Shown here piece after piece: positions 7,406 through 13,713 of a DNA stretch of 14,547 bases. The notes beneath the pieces are model-generated. The model saw only the letters and a list, made by a program, of their open reading frames with translations, had not been told where the DNA came from and ran no database searches. The position numbers and the translations under genes were made by a program. Each line of letters begins with the position of its first letter. Within the stretch, counting starts at the first letter, position 1. The stretch is from Bacteroidota bacterium (GTDB lineage: Bacteria > Bacteroidota > Bacteroidia > Sphingobacteriales > Sphingobacteriaceae), in NCBI GenBank assembly GCA_013288465.1, contig JABDBT010000065.1, forward strand, positions 1 through 14,547, given 5' to 3'.

Positions 7406-7768
7406 ATGAAAAGAAAGATACTCTCTGTCACCACATTGCTTATTTGCAGTGCTATGATCTGCTTTGCTGTTATAGTTGATTTAACAGGTAAATGGACCGG
7501 CATGTTAAAAACACCCGACGGCGCCGAATTTCCGCTTACATATACTTTTAAAGTGGATGGTACAACCCTAACCGGCGCTTTGCAGGGGCAGCAGGGCGAT
7601 ATACCCATAACCGAAGGCAAGGTGAATGGTAATGACTTTTCGTTTAAGCTTGATTTTAACGGAACACCAATTGTAAATACCGGTAAATATTATGTTGATT
7701 CGATAGGTATTGATGCCGAGGTAAACGGCACCAAATTCCATACCATGCTTAAACGTGTTCCTAATTAA
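7406..7768 (+). CDS. Small secreted beta-rich protein, possibly lipocalin-like
   Basis: This 120-aa protein has a signal peptide (MKRKILSV, then a hydrophobic core to about residue 22). The mature part begins with DLTGKWTGMLKTPDG, a strand-turn-strand opening with a conserved-looking G-K-W typical of lipocalin-like or calycin small barrels. Alternating strands follow (LTYTFKVDGTTLTGAL, ITEGKVNGNDFSFKL, HTMLKRV). There are no cysteines in the mature part and no catalytic motif. I recall proteins of this kind in Bacteroidota, usually annotated as hypothetical. It is followed by an inverted repeat (7789-7863) and then a terminator (7887-7912). Confidence 0.72.
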   Translation: MKRKILSVTTLLICSAMICFAVIVDLTGKWTGMLKTPDGAEFPLTYTFKVDGTTLTGALQGQQGDIPITEGKVNGNDFSFKLDFNGTPIVNTGKYYVDSIGIDAEVNGTKFHTMLKRVPN

Positions 7769-7788
7769 AAACTGATCTTATACAGTGC

Positions 7789-7863
7789 CTCTAAAAACTC
7801 TCCTTTTCCTCTCTACCGGAGAGGAATTAAAGGTGAGGCTAACTAAAAAACGAGTTTTTAGAG
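7789..7863. repeat. Nested inverted repeat between two genes
   Basis: A perfect 12-bp inverted repeat, CTCTAAAAACTC (7789-7800) and GAGTTTTTAGAG (7852-7863), encloses a second hairpin, CCTCTC (7808-7813) with GAGAGG (7819-7824). The compact nested form suggests a small dispersed palindromic element inserted between the stop at 7768 and the terminator at 7887. Copy number cannot be seen from one window. Confidence 0.6.
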
Positions 7864-7886
7864 ACCCTTATATTCAATATTTACAG

Positions 7887-7912
7887 GCCCTTCCGTACCG
7901 GAAGGGCTTTTT
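7887..7912 (+). terminator. Rho-independent terminator
   Basis: GCCCTTCC (7887-7894) pairs with GGAAGGGC (7900-7907) around a 5-nt loop and is followed by five T. It would end transcripts from the gene at 7406. Confidence 0.85.
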
Positions 7913-7946
7913 ACTTTGTAATGATCTTACTTTTGTAATACCGGGC

Positions 7947-7954
7947 TACCTTTG
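7947..7954 (+). promoter_or_regulatory. -7 element for the FrnE-like gene
   Basis: TACCTTTG is a full match to TAnnTTTG, 19 bp before the ATG at 7974. No -33 TTTG lies at the right spacing. A second match, TACTTTTG, is at 7928-7935. Confidence 0.45.
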
Positions 7955-7973
7955 CAACAGCAAATTTAAAGAT

Positions 7974-8672
7974 ATGAAAGTAGAGATCTGGTCGGATGTG
8001 ATGTGCCCGTTTTGTTATATTGGTAAACGCCGGTTTGAAGAGGCATTAGAACAGTTTACCCATAAAAATGATGTGGAGATAGAATGGAAAAGCTTTCAGC
8101 TTAACCCCGATCTTAAAACCGATACAACCGTTAACATTACCCAGTACCTGGCAGATGCCAAAGGCTGGACGCTTGATTATGCCAAACAATTAAACAATAA
8201 CGTTACCGAAATGGCAGCCGGGGTTGGCTTAACCTATGATTTTGATAAAGCCGTAGTTGCCAATAGTTTTGACGCGCATCGTTTTGCCCACCTGGCAAAA
8301 GCACACGGCTTAGGCGACCAGGCCGAAGAAGCCCTGTTTAAAGCCTATTTTACCGAAGGCAAAAACATTGCCGACCATGCCACCTTAACCCAATTGGGCA
8401 CAGCTATTGGCCTCAATGAAACCGAAACAAAACAAACCCTTGCGAGTGAGGCTTATGCCGAAGATGTAAAACATGATATAGCCGAAGCCAGGTATTTAGG
8501 TATAAGGGGCGTTCCGTTTTTTGTGATGAATGGTAAGTATGCGGTATCGGGCGCGCAAATGGTGCCTGTATTTGCCGAAACACTTGAGAAATCATACAAT
8601 GAGTGGCAAACAGAAAACCCGAAACTAACTATTATTGAAGGCGAAAGCTGCGAACCGGGCGGGGATTGTTAA
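7974..8672 (+). CDS. DsbA-family oxidoreductase, FrnE type
   Basis: This 232-aa protein starts MKVEIWSDVMCPFCYIGKRR. It has a thioredoxin-fold strand, the redox motif C11-P-F-C14, a helical insertion (about residues 50-165), then the cis-Pro segment GIRGVPFFVMNG (P181) and a final helix. This order and length match the FrnE branch of the DsbA family (thiol-disulfide oxidoreductase or 2-hydroxychromene-2-carboxylate isomerase-like). There is no signal peptide, so it is probably cytoplasmic. A second cysteine pair, C226 and C232, sits at the extreme C-terminus; a C-terminal pair has been described in some FrnE proteins. The frame is open upstream to 7785, but that part covers the inverted repeat and terminator and lacks homology, so I start at 7974, after a good -7 element. 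The partner substrate is unknown. Confidence 0.9.
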   Translation: MKVEIWSDVMCPFCYIGKRRFEEALEQFTHKNDVEIEWKSFQLNPDLKTDTTVNITQYLADAKGWTLDYAKQLNNNVTEMAAGVGLTYDFDKAVVANSFDAHRFAHLAKAHGLGDQAEEALFKAYFTEGKNIADHATLTQLGTAIGLNETETKQTLASEAYAEDVKHDIAEARYLGIRGVPFFVMNGKYAVSGAQMVPVFAETLEKSYNEWQTENPKLTIIEGESCEPGGDC

Positions 8673-8683
8673 CCCCAAAAAAA

Positions 8684-8713
8684 GTCATTGCTGAGCGATA
8701 GCGTGGCAATGAC
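8684..8713. repeat. Inverted repeat between convergent genes (REP-like, possible bidirectional terminator)
   Basis: GTCATTGC (8684-8691) and GCAATGAC (8706-8713) form a perfect 8-bp stem around a 14-nt loop. It lies between the convergent stops at 8672 and 8727. An A-run (8677-8683) on one side gives T's on the minus strand, so it could end antiporter transcripts. The sequence resembles dispersed repeats seen in Bacteroidota genomes, from memory only. Confidence 0.6.
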
Positions 8714-8726
8714 GTTTAGGGCACCC

Positions 8727-9962
8727 TTACACCGCCGCCCTTTCAGCTACCTTCCCAATAGTAAGCCCCTGCACTACGATAGAAAATACCACAATAATAT
8801 AAGTGATCAGCACGAACTCATCATGATGCATGTTTTGCGGTAATGATAAGGCCAGCGCTACGGATATCCCTCCTCTTAAACCTCCCCAGGTTAATATCAG
8901 GGTGGCATTTTTTTCAAACTTTATCCATAACCGTAAAAATAAAACAGGGATGGTTATTGACAGGTAACGCACCAACAAAACCAACACGATCATCACACAT
9001 CCTATCAACATAATGGTGCTATCCATTTTTATAACCAGCATTTCCAGGCCTATAAGCAGGAATAAGATAGCGTTAAATATTTCATCTATCAGGTCCCAGA
9101 ACTTCCCCAGGTAATCTCTTGAAATTTCTGACAGGCCCTCTGCTTTTCCCTTAGTGCCTAATATAATACCCGCCACAATAATGGCCAGCGGCGCCGACAG
9201 GTGAAAATGATCGGCCACAGCATAACCGCACATAACTACAGTTAGTGTTATTAAAACCTCTACCCTATAATTATCAATCGATCTTATCAGCAAATAAGCC
9301 ACATAGCCTAATAATCCTCCAAATATCAAGCCGCCACCAGCTTCTTTTAAAAACAATATCGCAGTGCCTGTTACCGAAAATTTATCCATACCATTTACAG
9401 CTACTTCCATTATGGTTAAAAAGATCACCACACCAACGCCATCATTAAAAAGCGATTCGCCTGCAATTTTCAACTCTAATGATTTTGGGATACCCGCCCG
9501 CTTCAATATGCCCATAACGGCAATAGGGTCGGTTGGCGAAATTAAACCGCCAAACAGCAGGCAATAAATGTATGGTACCTGTAAACCAAACAATATAAAA
9601 AGGTAGTAAGCCATTACACTTACTAAAAAAGTAGATATAAACGTGCCAACAGTAGCCAATACCAGTACCGGCCATTTTTCTTTATTCAGTTTATTGGCAT
9701 CAATATGTAAAGCGCCGGCAAAAAGCAAAAAGCTCAGCATGATCTTCATCAGCACCTGCTCAAAATTTATGTTTGATACCAGCGCCAATGCTTTTGATGA
9801 CAATAACGGCACGCTATGCCCTATTATAGCTATCAAAATAGATGATAGTAACGATAGCACCATAATACCAATGGTGGGCGGCCATTTTATCCAGCGGTCA
9901 TTTACATAAGCAAATATGGCTGCTAAAAATACCAATACAGATATTATTTGATAAATTCCCAA
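8727..9962 (-). CDS. CPA1-family Na+/H+ antiporter
   Basis: This 411-aa polytopic inner-membrane protein has about 12 hydrophobic segments from residue 3 to the end. It exchanges Na+ (or K+) for H+. Diagnostic motifs are FAGALHID (81-88), GGLISPTDPIAVMGILK (138-154, with the S-P-T-D-P of the unwound helix), AGESLFNDGVGVV (167-179, with the transport pair N173-D174) and GLRGGISVALALSLP near the end. These place it in the NhaP/NHE branch (CPA1). The length is that of a core transporter without a C-terminal regulatory domain. The start is TTG at 9962: an in-frame TAG lies upstream and there is no ATG until residue 34, which would remove the first helix. It stands alone, convergent with the FrnE-like gene. 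Confidence 0.92.
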   Translation of the reverse strand: MGIYQIISVLVFLAAIFAYVNDRWIKWPPTIGIMVLSLLSSILIAIIGHSVPLLSSKALALVSNINFEQVLMKIMLSFLLFAGALHIDANKLNKEKWPVLVLATVGTFISTFLVSVMAYYLFILFGLQVPYIYCLLFGGLISPTDPIAVMGILKRAGIPKSLELKIAGESLFNDGVGVVIFLTIMEVAVNGMDKFSVTGTAILFLKEAGGGLIFGGLLGYVAYLLIRSIDNYRVEVLITLTVVMCGYAVADHFHLSAPLAIIVAGIILGTKGKAEGLSEISRDYLGKFWDLIDEIFNAILFLLIGLEMLVIKMDSTIMLIGCVMIVLVLLVRYLSITIPVLFLRLWIKFEKNATLILTWGGLRGGISVALALSLPQNMHHDEFVLITYIIVVFSIVVQGLTIGKVAERAAV

Positions 9963-10008
9963 TGGTGTATGCGCTAAAGTTGCCTAATTTAATATAAATT
10001 ACATAAAT

Positions 10009-10138
10009 AAAGAGCCAAGATATTAGAGTCAGGAATCAAGATAAAAACAAAACAGGTTTAGTATTGCCCTATACCAATGCAATTCTTTCCTATTTTTCTG
10101 TTTTCTTGATTCTTGGTTCTTTGCTCTTGATTCTCTTT
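10009..10138. repeat. Imperfect intergenic inverted repeat
   Basis: The arms around 10009-10053 and 10100-10138 carry related sequence in opposite orientation, e.g. CAGGAATCAAGAT against TCTTGATTCTTG. Near the centre ATTGC (10063-10067) faces GCAAT (10079-10083). TTGATTC recurs within the second arm. The match is loose. It sits between the divergent antiporter and mlaE genes. Confidence 0.35.
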
Positions 10139-10215
10139 TAATATTAATTCAAAGTCATAAAAACAACATTCCTAACTTTTTGTAGAAATTAGTCAGGATT
10201 ATATGGTATTAGTAA

Positions 10216-10223
10216 TACCTTTG
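10216..10223 (+). promoter_or_regulatory. -7 element of the mla operon
   Basis: TACCTTTG matches TAnnTTTG fully and ends only 9 bp before the ATG at 10233, so the predicted start leaves a leader of a few nucleotides or none. No -33 TTTG sits at the right distance. Confidence 0.45.
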
Positions 10224-10232
10224 CACAACTAA

Positions 10233-11042
10233 ATGGATACCGTAAACAGCACAAACCCCATCGTACACAAAAGAGGCGCGAAGTTTAAAAAACGCGTTAC
10301 CGGTTTCTTTATATCGCTGTACGATATTAACAAGTTTATCCTTCGTTTTTTTAGGGAAGCATTTGTCCCTCCCTTTGAGTTTAAGGAGATAATGCGCCAG
10401 TGTTACGAGGTTGGTGTGCGTTCATTTACCTTGATCACCTTAACCGGCTTTATTGTGGGTGTTATTTTCACCAAGCAATCGCGACCCTCATTATTACAAT
10501 TTGGCGCGTCGTCCTGGTTGCCGTCGTTAGTATCAATAGCTATTATGCGCGCATTGGCGCCATTGGTTACGGCATTGATAGCTGCCGGTAAAGTAGGCTC
10601 AAGCATTGGCGCCGAGTTAGGTTCCATGCGGGTAACCGAACAAATAGATGCCATGGAAGTATCGGGTACCAAACCTTTTAAGTTTTTGGTTTGCACCCGT
10701 GTTATAGCCACTACCTTAACTATACCTATTTTAGCCACATATACAGGCTTTATAGCCATTTTAGGCGGTTATTTAAATGTAGCTACTAACGAAGGCACCA
10801 GTTACACCACTTTTATTGAACAGGTTTTTGAGCCCTTAACCTTTGTTGATTTTATAGCATCGTTAATAAAAGCAATTGTATTTGGTTTTACGATTGGTAT
10901 AGTAGGTTGCTACCAGGGTTACAACGCCAGCCGCGGCACCGAAGGCGTGGGCAAAGCTGCCAATGGAGCGGTGGTAACGGCCATGTTTTTGATATTTGTT
11001 GAAGAAATAATAATTGTGCAGATAGCCGGTTGGTTTAGATAA
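10233..11042 (+). CDS. mlaE: MlaE-family permease of a lipid ABC transporter
   Basis: This 269-aa inner-membrane protein has an amphipathic N-terminal helix (about residues 15-50) and five to six membrane segments. It is the MlaE (DUF140) permease that, with MlaF and an MCE protein, moves phospholipids between inner and outer membranes. The family's central conserved region is present: ALAPLVTALIAAGKVGSSIGAELGSMRVTEQIDAMEV (about 110-146), including the G-x-x-G-S-x-I-x-A-E-L core and the E-Q-I-D-A-M coupling segment. The late G-C-Y-x-G-Y motif and the acidic pair in the last helix (VEEIIIVQ) also fit. It is first in a three-gene operon, 8 bp before mlaF. As in most Bacteroidota sets I recall, no mlaB or mlaC is adjacent. 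Confidence 0.93.
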   Translation: MDTVNSTNPIVHKRGAKFKKRVTGFFISLYDINKFILRFFREAFVPPFEFKEIMRQCYEVGVRSFTLITLTGFIVGVIFTKQSRPSLLQFGASSWLPSLVSIAIMRALAPLVTALIAAGKVGSSIGAELGSMRVTEQIDAMEVSGTKPFKFLVCTRVIATTLTIPILATYTGFIAILGGYLNVATNEGTSYTTFIEQVFEPLTFVDFIASLIKAIVFGFTIGIVGCYQGYNASRGTEGVGKAANGAVVTAMFLIFVEEIIIVQIAGWFR

Positions 11043-11050
11043 CAGCAAAC

Positions 11051-11824
11051 ATGGAAAAACCTAAAGCACAGATAGATTATAACAATAAAGTGATCAGCAT
11101 AAAAGGGTTGAAAAAATCCTTTGAAGATTATGCGGTGCTGCGTGGTATTGACCTCGACCTGTACCAGGGCGAAAACCTGGTGGTGCTTGGTCGCTCAGGT
11201 ACAGGTAAATCCGTATTGATCAAGATCATATCAGGCTTGCTAAAGCCCGATGCCGGTACCGTTGAAGTATTGGGGCATGAACTGGAAACGATAAGTGATA
11301 AAGAATTACAGGAACTGCGTATCCGGATAGGCTTTTCGTTCCAAAACAGTGCTTTATACGATAGTATGACGGTACGTAAAAACCTGGAGTTTCCGCTGGT
11401 ACGCAACAGCAAAAACCTTACCCGAAATGAAGTGGATAGCGCAGTTGAAAATGTATTGGACGCAGTTGGCTTGTTGCATACCATTAACCAAATGCCGTCT
11501 GAACTTTCGGGCGGGCAGCGCAAACGTATCGGTATAGCACGTACCCTAATATTAAACCCCGAAGTAATGCTATATGATGAGCCCACAGCGGGGCTTGACC
11601 CTATTACCTGCATCGAGATCAATGAATTGATAAACGAGGTGCAGCAGCGGTTTAAAACATCGTCTATCATCATTACGCACGATTTAACCTGCGCCAAAGA
11701 AACCGGCGACAGGATAGCCATGCTGCTTGACGGGCAGTTTCAGCGCACAGGCACATTTGACGAAGTATTTGATACAAATGATGTGCGTGTAAAACCTTTT
11801 TTTGATTACAACTTTATACAGTAG
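11051..11824 (+). CDS. mlaF: MlaF-family ATPase of a lipid ABC transporter
   Basis: This 257-aa cytoplasmic ABC ATPase powers the MlaE permease. Walker A is GRSGTGKS (47-54), the Q-loop is Q98, the signature is LSGGQRKR (152-159), Walker B is VMLYDEP (172-178) with catalytic E177, the D-loop is TAGLDP, and the switch His is H210 (IIITHD). The signature LSGGQRKRIGIART and the FSFQNSALYDSMTV segment are typical of MlaF/Ttg2A ATPases rather than general importers. Its gene starts 8 bp after mlaE and ends 16 bp before the MCE gene. All catalytic residues are present. Confidence 0.95.
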   Translation: MEKPKAQIDYNNKVISIKGLKKSFEDYAVLRGIDLDLYQGENLVVLGRSGTGKSVLIKIISGLLKPDAGTVEVLGHELETISDKELQELRIRIGFSFQNSALYDSMTVRKNLEFPLVRNSKNLTRNEVDSAVENVLDAVGLLHTINQMPSELSGGQRKRIGIARTLILNPEVMLYDEPTAGLDPITCIEINELINEVQQRFKTSSIIITHDLTCAKETGDRIAMLLDGQFQRTGTFDEVFDTNDVRVKPFFDYNFIQ

Positions 11825-11840
11825 ATTTATACCCAATACA

Positions 11841-12836
11841 ATGGATAAAAAAGATAATAGACGAGCGGTACTGGTTGGCCTTTTTTTAGGGTTGGGCCTC
11901 CTCGTATTTATAGTTGGTATTTTTACATTAGGCGGTCAGCAAAAAACCTTTTCAAAAAGTTTGCATATCAGTTCAACATTTGACGATGTGGAAGGCTTAA
12001 AAGCGGGCAATAATGTTTGGTTCTCGGGTGTTAAAATAGGCACTATCAGCAGTATCCGTTTTAGCGGCCCGGCACAGGTAGATGTAAAGATGCGTATTGA
12101 TGCCGCAACCCAACAATATATCCATCGTAACGCCAGCGCAAGGATAAGCTCTGATGGGCTAATAGGCAATAAAATTATTGTTATTGACGGTGGCAGCCCG
12201 CAGGCCCCCATTGTGCAGGACGGCGATGTATTACAGGCTGCCAAACTGATCACTACCGATGACCTGCTGAAAACATTACAGCAAAACAACCAGAACTTGC
12301 TATCCATTACCGGCGATTTTAAATTATTGGGGCATAAAATACTACAGGGCAAGGGTACCGTGGGTGCTTTAATGGCCGATAGCATTATGGCTATTCAATT
12401 GCGTAATGCTATGAGCAACCTGGCGGCAACAACAAAAAGCACCGCGCGCATGGCGGCCCAGTTAGAAGTATTTGGCCAAAAAGTAAACACCAAAGGTGGC
12501 CTGGCTGATAAGATATTTACCGATACAGTTACTTTCAGCAAATTAAAAGCTGCAGTTAATCAGCTACAGGCAGTAACCACAAATGCGCAGAAAATGAGCG
12601 AGAACCTGAAAGTGGCAAGTGATAAGCTAAACAGGTCTGACAATGCTTTAGGCATTTTGATAAATGATCCCAAAGCGGCAACACAGATGCAAAGTACGCT
12701 CAATAATATTCAAAAGGGTTCGGTATTATTAGATGAAGACCTGGAAGCATTACAACATAACTTTTTTACAAAAGGTTTCTTCAAAGACAAAGCCAAGGCA
12801 AAAGCCGACAGTTTAAAAAAAGCCGGGAATAAATAG
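11841..12836 (+). CDS. mlaD: MlaD-family (MCE domain) periplasmic lipid-binding protein
   Basis: This 331-aa protein is anchored by one N-terminal helix (about residues 10-28). An MCE domain follows (about 33-130), recognisable by FDDVEGLKAGNNVWFSGVKIGTISSI and by ARISSDGLIGNKIIVIDGG. The long remainder is helical, A/Q/K/N-rich and probably coiled-coil (about 135-330). MCE proteins form hexameric rings carrying lipids across the periplasm. E. coli MlaD has about 183 aa, so this one has a much longer C-terminal helical part, possibly a tunnel or needle-like extension. I chose the ATG at 11841; a TTG at 11802 would extend the frame into mlaF. Together with mlaE and mlaF it forms the core transporter. 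Confidence 0.92.
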   Translation: MDKKDNRRAVLVGLFLGLGLLVFIVGIFTLGGQQKTFSKSLHISSTFDDVEGLKAGNNVWFSGVKIGTISSIRFSGPAQVDVKMRIDAATQQYIHRNASARISSDGLIGNKIIVIDGGSPQAPIVQDGDVLQAAKLITTDDLLKTLQQNNQNLLSITGDFKLLGHKILQGKGTVGALMADSIMAIQLRNAMSNLAATTKSTARMAAQLEVFGQKVNTKGGLADKIFTDTVTFSKLKAAVNQLQAVTTNAQKMSENLKVASDKLNRSDNALGILINDPKAATQMQSTLNNIQKGSVLLDEDLEALQHNFFTKGFFKDKAKAKADSLKKAGNK

Positions 12837-12849
12837 AGTTAAGCTATAG

Positions 12850-12885
12850 AGGTTGTAAGGGTTGTAGAAGTTGTAGTGGTTACCG
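12850..12885. repeat. Short 9-bp tandem repeat after mlaD
   Basis: Four imperfect 9-bp units in a row: AGGTTGTAA, GGGTTGTAG, AAGTTGTAG, TGGTTACCG. It starts 14 bp after the mlaD stop codon. No function is apparent. Confidence 0.55.
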
Positions 12886-13038
12886 GCCTTTACAATATTT
12901 ATAACACTTAACATCTACCCTTCCGGGCAAGCATTACCGGTAATATCGTTTCATTAGTATTCGCCTCCAAAGAAGTATTTCGACCGCGCCCGATAGCGAT
13001 CGGTAGGTTGATTTTTCATTCTCTTTTCCTTAATTACA
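12886..13038. other. Intergenic stretch without a visible gene
   Basis: Part of the 499-bp gap between mlaD and the BlaI-type gene. No convincing reading frame or RNA gene was seen. It contains a perfect 12-bp palindrome ATTACCGGTAAT (12933-12944) and a small hairpin CCGAT-AGCG-ATCGG (12990-13003). The rest of the gap holds a 170-bp palindrome and the blaI operators, listed separately. Confidence 0.5.
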
Positions 13039-13208
13039 TGGCCCATCGGGCCTATCCCTTTGTAGCTATATAAACAACACCTTTTTTGCGCCATCGGCGC
13101 TACCCTTCGCAGGTATGCCTGATCAGTCTGCTAAATTTAGGGTTGCACCTCCGGCGCAATTTTATTTTTTATCCTTTTTGGCTACAAAGGAATGGGTTCG
13201 ATGGGCCA
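13039..13208. repeat. 170-bp imperfect palindromic element (MITE-like)
   Basis: The outer arms 13039-13066 and 13181-13208 are complementary at 24 of 28 positions, and three of the four others would be G-U pairs in RNA. The inner arms 13086-13106 and 13139-13159 are also complementary in part (TTGCGCC with GGCGCAA; GCGCTACCCT with AGGGTTGCAC). The unpaired gaps are nearly equal (19 and 21 nt), so the whole unit folds symmetrically around an apex containing TGATCA. It encodes no protein. A non-autonomous mobile element or a structured RNA are both possible. Confidence 0.65.
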
Positions 13209-13260
13209 GGGGGATAATTTTTATAGCGCGATTGTCTTGATTCGTTGAAATCTCAAAAAA

Positions 13261-13332
13261 AAACTATAAAAATAGTTTGCAAACTATCAAAATAGTTTAT
13301 ACCTTCACTTAACCCAACTACAAAAATAGTTT
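13261..13332. promoter_or_regulatory. Three dyad operators of the BlaI-type repressor
   Basis: Three copies of AACTA-N6-TAGTT lie before the BlaI-type ATG (13336). Copies one and two (13261-13278, 13281-13298) have 7-bp arms, AAACTAT and ATAGTTT, with centres 20 bp apart. The third (13316-13331) is centred 34 bp further and ends 4 bp before the start codon. BlaI/MecI repressors bind such AT-rich dyads in their own promoter, so autoregulation is likely. Confidence 0.7.
13276..13307 (+). promoter_or_regulatory. Candidate promoter of the blaI-M56 operon
   Basis: TTTG (13276-13279) as -33 element and TACCTTCA (13300-13307, partial match to TAnnTTTG) as -7 element are separated by 20 bp. Operator one overlaps the -33 element and operator two fills the spacer, as expected for repression. 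Confidence 0.45.
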
Positions 13333-13335
13333 GTC

Positions 13336-13713
13336 ATGAATTTAAAAGAATTAACAAAAGCAGAAGAACAGGTAATGCAAATCCTGTGGCAATTAAACGA
13401 GGCCATCGTAAAAGATATTATCGAGCGTATGCCCGAGCCTAAACCCGCCTACAACACCGTATCAACCGTGGTAAGGGTTTTGGAAGGCAAAGGGTTTATT
13501 GACCATAAAGCTTATGGCAATTCGCATGTTTACTTCCCGCTTATCAGCGAGGCGGCTTATAAAAAATTCACATTTGATAAAATGATGAATAATTACTTTG
13601 ATAACTCGTACAAAAGCCTGGTATCATTTATAGCCGACGAGAAAAAATTAGGCATCAAAGAGCTTGACGAGTTAACCGCCTTATTAGATAACCTTAAAAA
13701 CAAAAGATCATGA
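13336..13713 (+). CDS. BlaI/MecI/CopY-family transcriptional repressor
   Basis: This 125-aa protein has an N-terminal winged helix (about residues 3-72): LTKAEEQVMQILWQL, then VKDIIERMP and PAYNTVSTVVRVLEGKGFI as recognition helix, then the wing HKAYGNSHVYFPLI. This is the standard BlaI/MecI pattern. The C-terminal helices (about 73-125) form the dimer part. In staphylococcal BlaI, a Phe bond in this part is cut to end repression; S97-F98 (SLVSFIADEK) lies at a similar place and is a candidate site, by analogy only. The stop overlaps the next ATG (ATGA), so repressor and M56 peptidase are translationally coupled. Three matching dyads lie directly upstream. The target signal is unknown; no beta-lactamase gene is in the window. 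Confidence 0.93.
   Translation: MNLKELTKAEEQVMQILWQLNEAIVKDIIERMPEPKPAYNTVSTVVRVLEGKGFIDHKAYGNSHVYFPLISEAAYKKFTFDKMMNNYFDNSYKSLVSFIADEKKLGIKELDELTALLDNLKNKRS

Noticed and set aside
7785..7973. Upstream extension of the FrnE-like reading frame
   Set aside because: It crosses an inverted repeat and a rho-independent terminator, and the family N-terminus begins exactly at 7974.
11128..11721. 197-aa minus-strand open frame
   Set aside because: It lies fully opposite mlaF, whose catalytic motifs are all present; its Ser/Arg-rich composition is that of an antisense shadow.
11802..11840. TTG start for the MCE protein overlapping mlaF
   Set aside because: The ATG at 11841 is directly followed by the usual short polar stretch and membrane helix.
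11936..12385. 149-aa minus-strand open frame
   Set aside because: It is opposite the MCE domain of mlaD and resembles no protein family.
13261..13332. Repeats considered as a CRISPR array
   Set aside because: The units are short dyads with unequal spacing in a promoter, and no cas gene is present.
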